Assembly (NCBI RefSeq): GCF_007692705.1
Contig: NZ_REBN01000125.1
Span: 1-39,229 of the forward strand
Reading direction: 5' to 3'
Length of the DNA: 39,229 bases
Origin: Mongoliibacter sp.
GTDB taxonomy: Bacteria > Bacteroidota > Bacteroidia > Cytophagales > Cyclobacteriaceae
The position numbers were made by a program, and so were the translations under genes. The notes below the pieces were generated by a model. That model had not been told where the DNA came from. It saw only the letters and a program-made list of their open reading frames with translations, and did not search any database. Below, piece after piece: positions 6,915 to 16,176 of the stretch (position 1 is the stretch's first letter; each line of letters starts with the position of its first letter).

Positions 6915-9179
6915 ATGTTTAGAATTAATCTTAATAAAGTTATTATGCTTGGCATCAGCCTTTATTTGATTTCCATAAGCCTTTTGGCAAAAGAAATCAA
7001 AGGAGAGGTTAAGGACAGTCAAGGTAACCCTATCCCTTTTGCAACCATAAGCTCTTCAGAGGGACGGGGAGTGGTAGCCGATGAAAGGGGCCGTTTTGAA
7101 ATTCAATTTGGAGGGACGGAGTGTAAGCTGCAGGTGCAGGCAATGGGCTTTAGACCCCAAACTGTAACCGCTGAACTTGAAGGGGAGTTTCTCAGCATTG
7201 TGCTTCAGGAGGCCATAGCCGCATTAGATGAAGTTGTCATCACAGGTAATTTTGAAGCCCAATCTGCAAGACAGTCTGTCTATCAGGTCAGGTCTATAGG
7301 AAGGGAGACAATTGAAAAACGGGCTGCTGGAAATATTCAGGAAGTACTCAATACCGAGTTGGGTATCAGGTTTTCCCAGGATAATGCACTTGGAGCGAGC
7401 AATCTTGAGATGTTGGGTATGTCAGGTCAAAATGTAAAAGTACTTATAGACGGCATTCCCATGGTGGGTCGTCAGGGGGTTTCCAACGAAATCAATATCA
7501 ATCAGATTGACATCAATCAGATCGAAAAAATAGAAATCATAGAAGGGCCTATGTCTGTCATGTACGGCGCTGATGCCCTAGCCGGAGTAATTAATATCAT
7601 TACCAAGAAGCCAGTAAGTACAAAAGGATACAATATTTCGGCAAGAATCCAGGAAGAGACTGTTGGTAATTCTTATGCGCCTTTTTTAGGAGCGGGGAAT
7701 CATATCCAAAGCATTCAGGGCCAATACAGGACAGGGGGGGCATGGAGTATGGGCGCTTCCTTCACACAAAACAGATTTGGAGGTTGGAAAGGAAGTTTTA
7801 CCGGAAGGCAATTTGAATGGCTTCCTAAAAACCAGAATATGGGAACTGCATTCCTTGGATTCCAGAAAGGGAACTGGGAAGTCGACTATTCCCTGGACAT
7901 GCTTGAGGAGACTGTATTCTCTTTTGGTCCTGAAAACCGGATAGAAAACATAGACAGGGAATTTCAGACTCAAAGATATATGCACAGGTTCCAGGCAAGA
8001 TTGGATGCCTCTGAAAAATTCAAGGCCTCCCTGCAGGCAGCATATACAGATTACACAAGGGAAACTGTTACATGGATCACCAACCAAAGAACTGCTGAGA
8101 AAAGTCTTTCAAAAGCCCCTGATGCACAATCTACACTGCAGTATAATGGCTTTACGCTGAGGGCCACCGGTCTTTGGTCAATTTCCAAAGCTTTTAATCT
8201 TCAGCCCGGTATTGATATCAATACTGAAAATGGGATAGGAGACAGGATATCCAGCAATGAAGGAATTCAGGATTACGCAATATTCCTATCCAGCGAAATT
8301 TCGGTTAAGGACAAATTAAAAATCCGACCCGGACTAAGAAGGACATATAATTCTGCTTATGAGGCTCCGCCTATTATACCTTCTATAAATACCAAGCTGA
8401 CTTTGGGAAAAAGGCTTGACCTAAGAGCAGCCTATGCAAAGGGGTTCAGAGCGCCTTCGATCAGAGAACTCTACTTCGATTTTTTTGATGCCAGCCATTC
8501 GATTCAGGGAAATCCCGATTTGAGGGCCGAAACATCACACAGTTTTAATGCTTCCCTGAATTTAGAACGCAGTAAGGATAAGAAGATTCAATATGGAGCG
8601 GTTTTAACAGGGTTTTACAATATCGTAAATGACCAAATTGCCTACAGCATTGATCCTACAGATCCAAGAATTACCACATTGTTCAACGTGGAAGAATTTA
8701 AGACTATGGGAGCTACTTTCAATCAACGTTTCAGTTTTAGAGACTGGAATGCAAATTTGGGTTTTGCCCGTATAGGCAGGTACAACAGGATCTCATCTGA
8801 AAGTCTGGTGTTGCCGGAAATGCTCTATTCCAATGAATTCAATGCAAATGTGGATTACAGGATTAAAAGAATTGATACATACATCAGCCTTTATTATAAA
8901 TACACAGGCGCGCTTCCAGGATTTGAAATGACTTCTTCCTCCGATGGAGAATTGAGCCCAAGACCTATTCAAATAGATGGGTTCCACTGGATGGACCTGA
9001 CCTTAAGAAGGGATTTTGGTAAATCACTGCAGGTTCAGACAGGAGTCAGGAACCTGATGAACCTGACCAATATACAAAGCACGGCTACCTCAGGTGGAGC
9101 TCATGGAGGTGGACCTCAAAGGCCAATGGGTTACGGGAGGTCTTATTTTCTTGGAATTACATACCAACTATCTAAATAA
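6915..9179 (+). CDS. hmuR: TonB-dependent outer-membrane heme receptor (HmuR-like)
   Basis: From ATG 6915 the product is 754 residues. Order of parts: signal peptide (to about residue 25), a carboxypeptidase-regulatory-like beta domain common in Bacteroidota receptors (KEIKGEVKDSQGNPIPFATI), a plug domain with VKVLIDGIPMVGRQG and IEIIEGPMSVMYGADALAGV, then a 22-strand barrel ending GRSYFLGITYQLSK with a terminal aromatic pattern. The barrel contains FRAP (residues 511-514), His528 and NPDL (533-536), the arrangement described for heme receptors of the HemR/HmuR group, which supports heme as substrate. I reject ATG 6873, which overlaps the hemS stop and places extra residues before the signal peptide; ATG 6915 directly opens a proper signal. 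The gene follows hemS after a terminator-like hairpin and is followed 21 bases later by an HmuY-like gene. Confidence 0.9.
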   Translation: MFRINLNKVIMLGISLYLISISLLAKEIKGEVKDSQGNPIPFATISSSEGRGVVADERGRFEIQFGGTECKLQVQAMGFRPQTVTAELEGEFLSIVLQEAIAALDEVVITGNFEAQSARQSVYQVRSIGRETIEKRAAGNIQEVLNTELGIRFSQDNALGASNLEMLGMSGQNVKVLIDGIPMVGRQGVSNEININQIDINQIEKIEIIEGPMSVMYGADALAGVINIITKKPVSTKGYNISARIQEETVGNSYAPFLGAGNHIQSIQGQYRTGGAWSMGASFTQNRFGGWKGSFTGRQFEWLPKNQNMGTAFLGFQKGNWEVDYSLDMLEETVFSFGPENRIENIDREFQTQRYMHRFQARLDASEKFKASLQAAYTDYTRETVTWITNQRTAEKSLSKAPDAQSTLQYNGFTLRATGLWSISKAFNLQPGIDINTENGIGDRISSNEGIQDYAIFLSSEISVKDKLKIRPGLRRTYNSAYEAPPIIPSINTKLTLGKRLDLRAAYAKGFRAPSIRELYFDFFDASHSIQGNPDLRAETSHSFNASLNLERSKDKKIQYGAVLTGFYNIVNDQIAYSIDPTDPRITTLFNVEEFKTMGATFNQRFSFRDWNANLGFARIGRYNRISSESLVLPEMLYSNEFNANVDYRIKRIDTYISLYYKYTGALPGFEMTSSSDGELSPRPIQIDGFHWMDLTLRRDFGKSLQVQTGVRNLMNLTNIQSTATSGGAHGGGPQRPMGYGRSYFLGITYQLSK

Positions 9180-9200
9180 AATACCTTAACAGATTAAATT

Positions 9201-10271
9201 ATGAACAAATTGACTAATTTGAAAATGGGCGTTTTGGCCCTTTTGGCTGCGGGAACTTTCACCGCATGTGCTGAAGATAATGACCCAGTAGTGGAAATTC
9301 CTCCAGTGGAAGATGCTTTTATGGAAATCAACGGAGGGGGGAGTACTTTTCCCAATATGGCTTTTGTTAAATTGAGTAACGAAAAGCAAACTACGGTGAC
9401 ACGGGAATCCTGGGATTTGGCTTTTTCCAATAACTCCGAATTCAAAGTCTTGATCAATGGAACTACGGGTGCCATGGCATATGAAACAGAAATGACTTCC
9501 TTTGAAGAACTGGAAACCGGTTATATTGAGAACTTGAAGACTTCAGGAACTTTGGTACTTGACTTCAACAATATGAACAGCATTCTTTATGTGGATGATC
9601 CTAAAAATCCCATTCAAAATGGAACTGCTTTGGGAACCATAGGAAGCTCTGAATCTGAGGCCCGTGTTTTTGTCTATCAGCGTGGCAACAGTGGTGTTGA
9701 GGACAGGGATTGGCATAAAATTAAAGTTTTCCGTTCCGGTGAACGTTATGTTTTGCAATTTGCTCCGGTATCTTCCAATGAAATCACCACCGTAGAAATA
9801 GCAAAAACACAGGATTTTAATTTTGTTTACTACTCTTTGGATCAAGGATCGGTAGAAGTTGAGCCTAAAAAGGAGAACTGGGATTTTGTTTGGACTGCCG
9901 GTACTTCCTCAACACCTTTTCCACAGGCTACCAATGGAACATTGGGTTACTTCTTTCAAGATTTAGTATACCATAACATTTATGGAGGTGTAGAAGCATC
10001 CATGGTATTGGAAACTGATATAGCTTATGATAATTTTGATGAAGCTGATCTTACTTCTATTTCATTCAACAGTAATGATCGTCTTGTTATTGGATCTTCT
10101 TGGAGAGCAGGTGGTGGCCCCAATTCTTCTCCGTCTACAAGAGAAGACAGGTATTACTTGATCAAGGATACCCAAATGAATGTATACAAACTTAGGTTTT
10201 TATCGCTGACATCCGGAGGTGAAAGAGGAAGACCTTCCTTGGAGTATGCCTTAGTGAAGGTGGGGAGTTAA
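9201..10271 (+). CDS. hmuY: HmuY-like heme-binding lipoprotein
   Basis: The 356-residue product has a lipoprotein signal (lipobox FTAC, Cys23) and the HmuY-family start of the mature protein, with an ESWDLAFSN motif at about residues 69-77. A second similar motif, ENWDFVWTAGT (Trp227), recurs about 156 residues later, so the protein seems to carry two HmuY-like units and is much longer than the roughly 216-residue Porphyromonas HmuY. HmuY proteins sit on the cell surface and pass heme to the HmuR receptor; the gene directly after hmuR fits that role. Histidines occur at HKIKVFR and VYHNIYGG, but I cannot assign the heme ligands without an alignment. The family call is good, the duplication is inference. 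A strong hairpin terminator lies about 180 bases downstream. Confidence 0.82.
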   Translation: MNKLTNLKMGVLALLAAGTFTACAEDNDPVVEIPPVEDAFMEINGGGSTFPNMAFVKLSNEKQTTVTRESWDLAFSNNSEFKVLINGTTGAMAYETEMTSFEELETGYIENLKTSGTLVLDFNNMNSILYVDDPKNPIQNGTALGTIGSSESEARVFVYQRGNSGVEDRDWHKIKVFRSGERYVLQFAPVSSNEITTVEIAKTQDFNFVYYSLDQGSVEVEPKKENWDFVWTAGTSSTPFPQATNGTLGYFFQDLVYHNIYGGVEASMVLETDIAYDNFDEADLTSISFNSNDRLVIGSSWRAGGGPNSSPSTREDRYYLIKDTQMNVYKLRFLSLTSGGERGRPSLEYALVKVGS

Positions 10272-10314
10272 AAAGTATAATTTTCTTTAAAATATGTATT
10301 TCAATAGATAATGG

Positions 10315-10395
10315 ATCCCGAGGCCTCGGGATTAGCTTGAAATTATAGGTTAATTCTATTACGAAAATTATACTGGTAAGAAAGTGGATAATCAT
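10315..10395 (-). repeat. Dispersed repeat, copy 3, with perfect 18-base palindrome
   Basis: ATCCCGAGG-CCTCGGGAT at 10315-10332 is a perfect palindrome, and the adjoining 10333-10395 aligns in reverse orientation with copies 1 and 2. By hand, 52 of 65 bases match copy 1. It lies between the hmuY stop and the shared terminator. A hairpin of this size could also act as an mRNA 3'-end stabiliser. The repeated flank, not only the palindrome, shows it is a mobile or propagated element. Confidence 0.65.
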
Positions 10396-10448
10396 ATAAG
10401 AAAATAATCCAGCTAAGCTTTATAACCAACGTCAAGCTTAATGAAAAA

Positions 10449-10484
10449 AAATAGCCCCGGAATAAGAGAATTCAGGGGCTATTT
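10449..10484. terminator. Bidirectional terminator between the heme operon and the small lipoprotein gene
   Basis: AAATAGCCCC (10449-10458) pairs perfectly with GGGGCTATTT (10475-10484) around a 16-base loop. An A-run precedes and a T-rich run follows, so it can end transcription both from hmuY (plus) and from the lipoprotein gene (minus); the stronger U-tract is on the minus strand. Confidence 0.85.
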
Positions 10485-10490
10485 AATTTT

Positions 10491-10931
10491 TTATTTCGAT
10501 TGAACAAGTTTTTCGCGGTCTTCGATAAGGAAAGTGTATCGGTCAAGAAACTGGTTATTATCACCCGTTTTTTTCTCCCAAATCATATGAGTTTTGGTTT
10601 GAAGAATCGTGTAAGTGCCATTTAAGATTAACGTCCAGTCAAAATCAGCAGTCCACATACATTCATTTTCAAAACTGATAGTATTTTCAGATACTAAATA
10701 ACTGCCTTTGCATAAGGCCGGGTATTTAGACCTTGAACTATTTCCTTCCCATTTTCCAGACCTTAAAAGTATTGTTACTTCCGCAACAGGTCCAGCTTCA
10801 TCTCCTGAAATTCTTTGAAAAGTACCTTCCAGTTCCATTTTTTCCGATAGTAAAGTTACGTTTTCTGCTTCTGCACAAGATAGCCAAAGTAAGCAAATCA
10901 AAATAAATTGAAGAAAGTAAGAAATTTTCAT
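10491..10931 (-). CDS. Small secreted lipoprotein, function unknown
   Basis: The 146-residue product begins with a lipoprotein signal (CLLWLSC, Cys19). The mature part is about 125 residues, beta-rich by pattern, with three cysteines (the lipid-carrying one plus two in the body, LCKGSY and NECMW) and several tryptophans. The opening of the mature protein (MELEGTFQRISGDEAG) and the alternating hydrophobic pattern recall lipocalin-like small lipoproteins of Bacteroidota, but this is only a resemblance. It is a single-gene unit with a strong terminator at its 3' end and 525 bases of non-coding DNA upstream. The signal, the terminator and the ATG start support it as a real gene; the role is not known. 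Confidence 0.68.
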   Translation of the reverse strand: MKISYFLQFILICLLWLSCAEAENVTLLSEKMELEGTFQRISGDEAGPVAEVTILLRSGKWEGNSSRSKYPALCKGSYLVSENTISFENECMWTADFDWTLILNGTYTILQTKTHMIWEKKTGDNNQFLDRYTFLIEDREKLVQSK

Positions 10932-11456
10932 GGTATATGGTGTTGGATGTCTGTTATAAGACGCTGATCAGATTCACTTTGTCTCAGTTTTTAGGGTAAG
11001 ATTTTCTCATTTTCTCAGGACATCAAAAAAGATGTTCTATATGGAATCAGACTTACCACTTTTCATGCCAGTATATGCTACGAAATTTTTAGGTTAACAC
11101 TTTTTTTAATCTTATTTATGATTAGTATTTTCTTTCAATAATGGATGGAAAAAATTGAGTCTATATTCCTGAACTGAAACCTTTTGAAAAATGAATACCT
11201 GAAATATATAGTTGGTCAAAATTAAGCGATCACTGATTTAAGTAATCAATATATGTTTATAGGGTATTAATGGTGAAAAAATGGAATTATAAAAGATTTT
11301 GCTAATACACTTAGACTACAAATCAAAAGGAATACAATACTATATCACCGCTGGAATATAATTGGGGAGGCTGGGGAATTTTCTTTTGTAACTTCAAATC
11401 ATCTTCCAAAACCACAGAGGACAATTTCCTTTCGCTGTAAATTCTAATACGAACAT
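10932..11456. other. Divergent intergenic region between lipoprotein and BNR-propeller genes
   Basis: This 525-base stretch is AT-rich and must carry two divergent promoters. The only structures I see are a weak hairpin (AGGACATC/GATGTTCT, 11017-11038, one G-T pair) and a short segment at 11082-11110 that loosely resembles the dispersed repeat flank (GAAATT and TAGGTTAA). I found no gene-like frame. Confidence 0.55.
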
Positions 11457-14400
11457 ATGAATAAAAATCTACTCTTCTCTTTAGTAATAGTGCTTCTAGT
11501 GTCTATTCAATCGTTTGCACAAATTAATCCAGCTTCATTAGACCAAATGAATTTTAGATTCATTGGACCAGATGGTAACCGAACCATTGCTGTAAGGGGA
11601 GTACCTGGAGACATGTTGACCATGTATGTTGGAATGGCTTCTGGAGGACTTTATAAAAGTGAAGATGGAGGAGGTACTTGGGCATCTATTTTTGATGATC
11701 AAGACATTTCATCAGTTTCTGCTTTATCATTAGCTCCCAGCAACCCTGACCATGTTTGGGTGGGTACAGGAGAGACCTTTTTGATCAGGCCTGCGCACGC
11801 CATGGGTAATGGAGTATATAAGTCTACTGATGCTGGAAAAAGCTTTAAGCATGTTGGACTTAAGGAGACTGCAAGAATCAGCCAAATAGAAGTTGACCCA
11901 AGGGATCCAAATGTTGTTTATGCAGCATCTTTGGGTCACACTTATGGACCACAGCAGGAAAGAGGCATTTTCAAAACGACAGATGGAGGGGAAAATTGGG
12001 ATCATGTACTTTTTGTGGATGAAGGTACCGGAGCCAGTGATATGGCCATGAACCCCAAGAATCCAGATATTATTTTTGCAGCATTTTGGTCTATTGATAT
12101 CAAAACTTATGGATTGAATAGTGGTGGTCCAGGAGGTGGAATTTACAGAAGTAAAGATGGTGGCAAAACTTGGGAGCCCATGAAAAACAATGGACTTCCC
12201 GGAGGAGAAACCAATCCAGTTGGGAAGTCATCGGTAGCAATCGCATATAGTGATCCAAACGTGGTTTATGCACTTTTTGAGATGGATAGCCCCCAGCTAT
12301 GGAAATCTACAGATGGGGGAGATTCTTGGGAATTGACCATGATCAACCATACCATCAATGAAAGAGCACCCTATTATACAAGGCTGAGGGTTTCGACAGA
12401 TGATCCTGACGAGGTGTACTTTGCTTCTGTTAGGTTTAGTACTTCCAGGGATGGAGGTAAAACCTTGGAAGAAGCGGGATATAAGGCTGGTGGAGATAAC
12501 CATGACATTTGGGTGGATCCTTTGAATCCAGACAGAATCATGGTAGCCCATGATGGTGGTATGGGAGTTACTCTAAACAAACAAAAAACATATCGTCAGT
12601 ATGTCTTTCCAAACGCACAGATGTATCATGTATGGACGGATAATCAGGTTCCCTATAATGTCTTTGGCAACAGACAAGATGGTTACTCATACAGAGGACC
12701 TAGCAATAGCCGTCAGGGCAGTATTCCACTAGGACTTTGGCATGCTGTAGGAGGATGTGAAAGTGGTTGGGCAATTCCTGATCCTGTTGACAATAATATT
12801 ATATGGTCAGGCTGCTATGACGGAGGGCTTCAGGTATATGACCTGAATACAGGACATGCGAGAGATGTGAGGGTATGGCCCGAGGCAGGATATGGCTGGG
12901 CTCCGGCTGATATGAAGTACAGATGGCATTGGTCATTTCCAATATTTATCAGTCCCCATAACCACAAAAAAGTCTATGTCGGCAGCCAATTTGTTCACAA
13001 AACAGAAGATTACGGACAAAGTTGGAAAATCATCAGTCCGGATTTAACAAGAAATGATAAGTCCCATCAGCAGGCATCTGGAGGTATTGCGATAGATAAC
13101 CTCATGACTTTTGATGCCTCAGTGCTTTTTGCAATTGCGGAGTCTCATCTGGAAGATGGGTTGATTTGGGTAGGTTCCAATGACGGTTTGGTTCACATTA
13201 CCAGAGATGGAGGAGAAAACTGGAGTAATGTGACAGATCAGATTCCGGGCAAACCGGAACTGGGAACCATTTCCAGTATTGAACCCTCCAGGCATCAGCC
13301 AGGAACAGCATATGTTACCGTAGACGGACACCAAATGGGAGATTTCGACCCATATATTTATAAAACCTCTGATTATGGACAATCATGGACGCTCATCAGC
13401 GGCGGTATTGAAAAATCAGAATCGAGTTTTGTACATGTCACCCGTGAAGACCCTGCGGTTGAAGGGCTTTTATATACAGGAACTGACAAAGGCTTGTATA
13501 TTTCAAAAGATGACGGTCAAAGTTGGTTTAGGTTAAGAAATAACCTCCCACCTGTTCCTATTTATTGGATGACCATTCAAGAAAACTTCAGAGACCTTGT
13601 CATAGGTACCTATGGAAGAGGGTTTTATATTCTAGATAATATCACACCCATCCGCGAATTAGATCAGGAAATATTGGCCAAAGATGTCCACCTTTTTGAT
13701 CAGCGACCTGCTTATAGGTTTCAGGAAATTCAGGGAATTAAGACAGAAGGACGTTCCATGACTACCGGTCTCAATCCACCTTATGGCATGGACATCAATT
13801 ATTTTTTGAAAAAAGATGCAGAAAAGGTAACCATTGAAATTCGAAAAAAGGATGGTACCCTGATTCGGACTTTGAAAGGCAATGACAAAGAAGGTGTCAA
13901 TAGGGTTTGGTGGGATTTGAGATATGAGCCTACACTTCAACCACGTCTTTTGGTGTCTCCTCCTGACAAACCTTGGGTGAAATTAGAAGGCAGGGAATTT
14001 AGACCCTTGGTTACTTGGGACATCGATTTGTATCGAGGTCAATTTGGACCTAGGGTTGTACCTGGGGAATATGATATTCATGTAATTGTAGATGGTCAGA
14101 CTCTTCAACAGACTGGAGAGGTAATCAAAGATCCGAATACAGCAGGAACGATGGAAGATATTGAAAAGCAGGTGGCTTTTTCCCTTGAACTCAATAAGGC
14201 TATGAATGAGGTGGTCACTACCATCAATGAAATAGAAGAAATCAGAAAAGAACTTGAAGAATTGATACTACTTGAAAGTGATGAAGAGGTTGCTGTAAAA
14301 GTTGCCGAACTGGAAGAGAAAATTTTGAAAGTAGAAGGCGAACTGTTTGATATCAATCTTACAGGAGCAAGGGAGGATGCGTTCAGGAGTCCAATGAAAC

Positions 14401-14609
14401 TTTACGGAAGAATATCTGCTTTGGCGAGCGACATTGGTAGTTTTGGTGCTGACTTCAAGCCTACCAATCAGCAAGTTGAAGTTTATGATGTATTCAGAAA
14501 ACAACTTGATGATATTCAGAAACAATACCAGAAATTGATCGATGAGGAAATTCCTGCCTTTAATCAATATTTGATGTCAAGAGATCTGGAATTGCGATTG
14601 AAAAGATAA
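11457..14609 (+). CDS. Secreted BNR/VPS10-type beta-propeller protein (glycosyl-hydrolase-like repeats)
   Basis: The 1050-residue product has a Sec signal (cleaved after SFAQ, about residue 21) and at least ten Asp-box (BNR) motifs, for example SEDGGGTW, STDAGKSF, TTDGGENW, SKDGGKTW, STDGGDSW, TEDYGQSW, TRDGGENW, TSDYGQSW and SKDDGQSW. These form one or two beta-propellers over residues 40-740, like VPS10/sortilin and xyloglucanase-type propellers. After that come an Ig-like beta region (residues 770-900, ending at GEYDIHVIVDG) and a charged helical, probably coiled-coil tail (residues 905-1000). Such proteins are common in Bacteroidota and are annotated as glycosyl hydrolases on repeat similarity alone; no catalytic pair can be assigned. 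The gene precedes an M24 peptidase by 28 bases, so the two are probably co-transcribed and act in the periplasm or outside the cell. Confidence 0.85.
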   Translation: MNKNLLFSLVIVLLVSIQSFAQINPASLDQMNFRFIGPDGNRTIAVRGVPGDMLTMYVGMASGGLYKSEDGGGTWASIFDDQDISSVSALSLAPSNPDHVWVGTGETFLIRPAHAMGNGVYKSTDAGKSFKHVGLKETARISQIEVDPRDPNVVYAASLGHTYGPQQERGIFKTTDGGENWDHVLFVDEGTGASDMAMNPKNPDIIFAAFWSIDIKTYGLNSGGPGGGIYRSKDGGKTWEPMKNNGLPGGETNPVGKSSVAIAYSDPNVVYALFEMDSPQLWKSTDGGDSWELTMINHTINERAPYYTRLRVSTDDPDEVYFASVRFSTSRDGGKTLEEAGYKAGGDNHDIWVDPLNPDRIMVAHDGGMGVTLNKQKTYRQYVFPNAQMYHVWTDNQVPYNVFGNRQDGYSYRGPSNSRQGSIPLGLWHAVGGCESGWAIPDPVDNNIIWSGCYDGGLQVYDLNTGHARDVRVWPEAGYGWAPADMKYRWHWSFPIFISPHNHKKVYVGSQFVHKTEDYGQSWKIISPDLTRNDKSHQQASGGIAIDNLMTFDASVLFAIAESHLEDGLIWVGSNDGLVHITRDGGENWSNVTDQIPGKPELGTISSIEPSRHQPGTAYVTVDGHQMGDFDPYIYKTSDYGQSWTLISGGIEKSESSFVHVTREDPAVEGLLYTGTDKGLYISKDDGQSWFRLRNNLPPVPIYWMTIQENFRDLVIGTYGRGFYILDNITPIRELDQEILAKDVHLFDQRPAYRFQEIQGIKTEGRSMTTGLNPPYGMDINYFLKKDAEKVTIEIRKKDGTLIRTLKGNDKEGVNRVWWDLRYEPTLQPRLLVSPPDKPWVKLEGREFRPLVTWDIDLYRGQFGPRVVPGEYDIHVIVDGQTLQQTGEVIKDPNTAGTMEDIEKQVAFSLELNKAMNEVVTTINEIEEIRKELEELILLESDEEVAVKVAELEEKILKVEGELFDINLTGAREDAFRSPMKLYGRISALASDIGSFGADFKPTNQQVEVYDVFRKQLDDIQKQYQKLIDEEIPAFNQYLMSRDLELRLKR

Positions 14610-14637
14610 AACCACACACCAAAACCTAAGTCATTTT

Positions 14638-15921
14638 ATGAAATTCAATAGAAGATCCTTTATCAAAGCAGCGGCCATTGCCCCTGCAATTACCCTTCCA
14701 TTCGTATCCTGTTCTGAAACAGATAATTCAGTTAAGGGGCAAAATTCCGGAACTGGGATAGATTACAGCAACCTGCAAAATATGATGGGTGATGTAAAGC
14801 CGATTTCAAGAGAGGAAAGACAGTCCAGGATAGAAAAAGCACAGGAACTTATGCGCAAGAATAAGGTGGATGCATTATTTCTTGAACCAGGAACCAGTAT
14901 GAAATATTTTCTGGATTTTGATTTCTTTCTTTCTGAAAGAATGGTTGCAGCGGTAATTCCTGCCAATGGCGACGTCATGTATGTATGTCCAAAATTTGAA
15001 GAGGATAAGGTAGGGGAATTGGTCAAGTTTGGATCAGATATCAGGACATGGGAAGAACATGAAAGCCCTTATGCAGTAGTCAAAGGAATTTTGTCTGATA
15101 AAGTAGGCAGAACAGGAACCTTAGGAATTGAAGAAAGATGCAGGTTTTTTCTATATGACGGGATAAAGGGAGAAGCTAGTGGATTTAACTATGTGCTCGC
15201 TGATGATATTACAGCAGGCTGTAGGATATATAAGTCAGCATCTGAAATTGCGCTGTTGCAAAAAGCAAATGACATTACGATTGATGCGTATAAAAAAGTT
15301 TTTGATTCTCTAAGAGAAGGTATGACCCAGGATGATTTCAGGGAAGTTGCCACACAGGCACACAAAGCTTTGGGAGTTACCGGTTCTATTGGAGCAAATT
15401 TTGGAAAATGGACAGCATTTCCCCATGGAAGCAGTAAAATGCAGACTTTGAAAGAAGGAGATGTAATACTAGCAGATGGAGGATGTGCTGTGGAAGGCTA
15501 TAGGTCTGATATCAGCAGAACCATTGTATTTGGAAAGCCTACTGAAAGACATAAGGAGGTTTGGAATTTGGCAAAGGAAGCACAGGCTGCTGCATTTGAT
15601 TTGGCTTCTAAATCAGGTACAACTTGTGAGGATTTGGATAAGGTTGCACGGGGGGTGATTTCAGATGGAGGTTTTGGGCCAGATTACAAATACTTTTCCC
15701 ACAGGCTTGGTCACGGAATAGGAATGGATGGTCATGAGTGGACCAATCTGGTAAGAGGAAACAAAACTCCTTTGGAAAAGGGAATGTGTTTCAGTAATGA
15801 GCCGGGCATCTATATCGTTGGTGAATTTGGGGTTAGGGTTGAGGATTGTATGTATATAGGAGATGATGGCCCTGTTTATTTTTCTCAACCAAGTCCGTCT
15901 ATAGATGAGCCATTTGCCTAA
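14638..15921 (+). CDS. M24 family metallopeptidase (Xaa-Pro peptidase-like), Tat-exported lipoprotein
   Basis: The 427-residue product starts with a twin-arginine signal (NRRSFIKAAA) that ends in a lipobox-like LPFVSC (Cys25), implying export of a folded metalloenzyme and membrane anchoring. An N-terminal creatinase-like domain (about residues 55-200) is followed by the pita-bread M24 domain. All five metal ligands of M24 peptidases can be placed: Asp280, Asp291, His359 (in HRLGHGIGMDGHE), Glu388 (in SNEPGIYI) and Glu402 (in GVRVED). It should remove N-terminal residues before proline or split Xaa-Pro dipeptides; the exact specificity is not readable. It follows the BNR-propeller gene by 28 bases and precedes SusC by 255 AT-rich bases, so it may be the last gene of one unit next to the SusCD-peptidase unit. 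Confidence 0.9.
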   Translation: MKFNRRSFIKAAAIAPAITLPFVSCSETDNSVKGQNSGTGIDYSNLQNMMGDVKPISREERQSRIEKAQELMRKNKVDALFLEPGTSMKYFLDFDFFLSERMVAAVIPANGDVMYVCPKFEEDKVGELVKFGSDIRTWEEHESPYAVVKGILSDKVGRTGTLGIEERCRFFLYDGIKGEASGFNYVLADDITAGCRIYKSASEIALLQKANDITIDAYKKVFDSLREGMTQDDFREVATQAHKALGVTGSIGANFGKWTAFPHGSSKMQTLKEGDVILADGGCAVEGYRSDISRTIVFGKPTERHKEVWNLAKEAQAAAFDLASKSGTTCEDLDKVARGVISDGGFGPDYKYFSHRLGHGIGMDGHEWTNLVRGNKTPLEKGMCFSNEPGIYIVGEFGVRVEDCMYIGDDGPVYFSQPSPSIDEPFA

Positions 15922-16176
15922 TGTAAATATGAATTAAAAAAACTCTTTATGACCTTTAAAATTAATCAGGTACCTTTCATATTAGTTAAAATTTATATAA
16001 TTCAAATAAAAAATTAATATAAAACAAGTAAAAAATAAATTTTAATTACAATTCATTTTTTAAATTAAATATTTAGTGGTTATTATGTGACTTGTTGTAG
16101 TATTCTTATGTAGGTGGTTTTTATTTTGGGAAATAAGTCAGGAAATTTAGACTTATGTTAACAAATTAATCATACC

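Noticed and set aside
11017-11038. Hairpin AGGACATC/GATGTTCT in the promoter region of the BNR gene
   Set aside because: Short stem with a wobble pair and an A6 loop in AT-rich DNA; no regulatory meaning can be supported.
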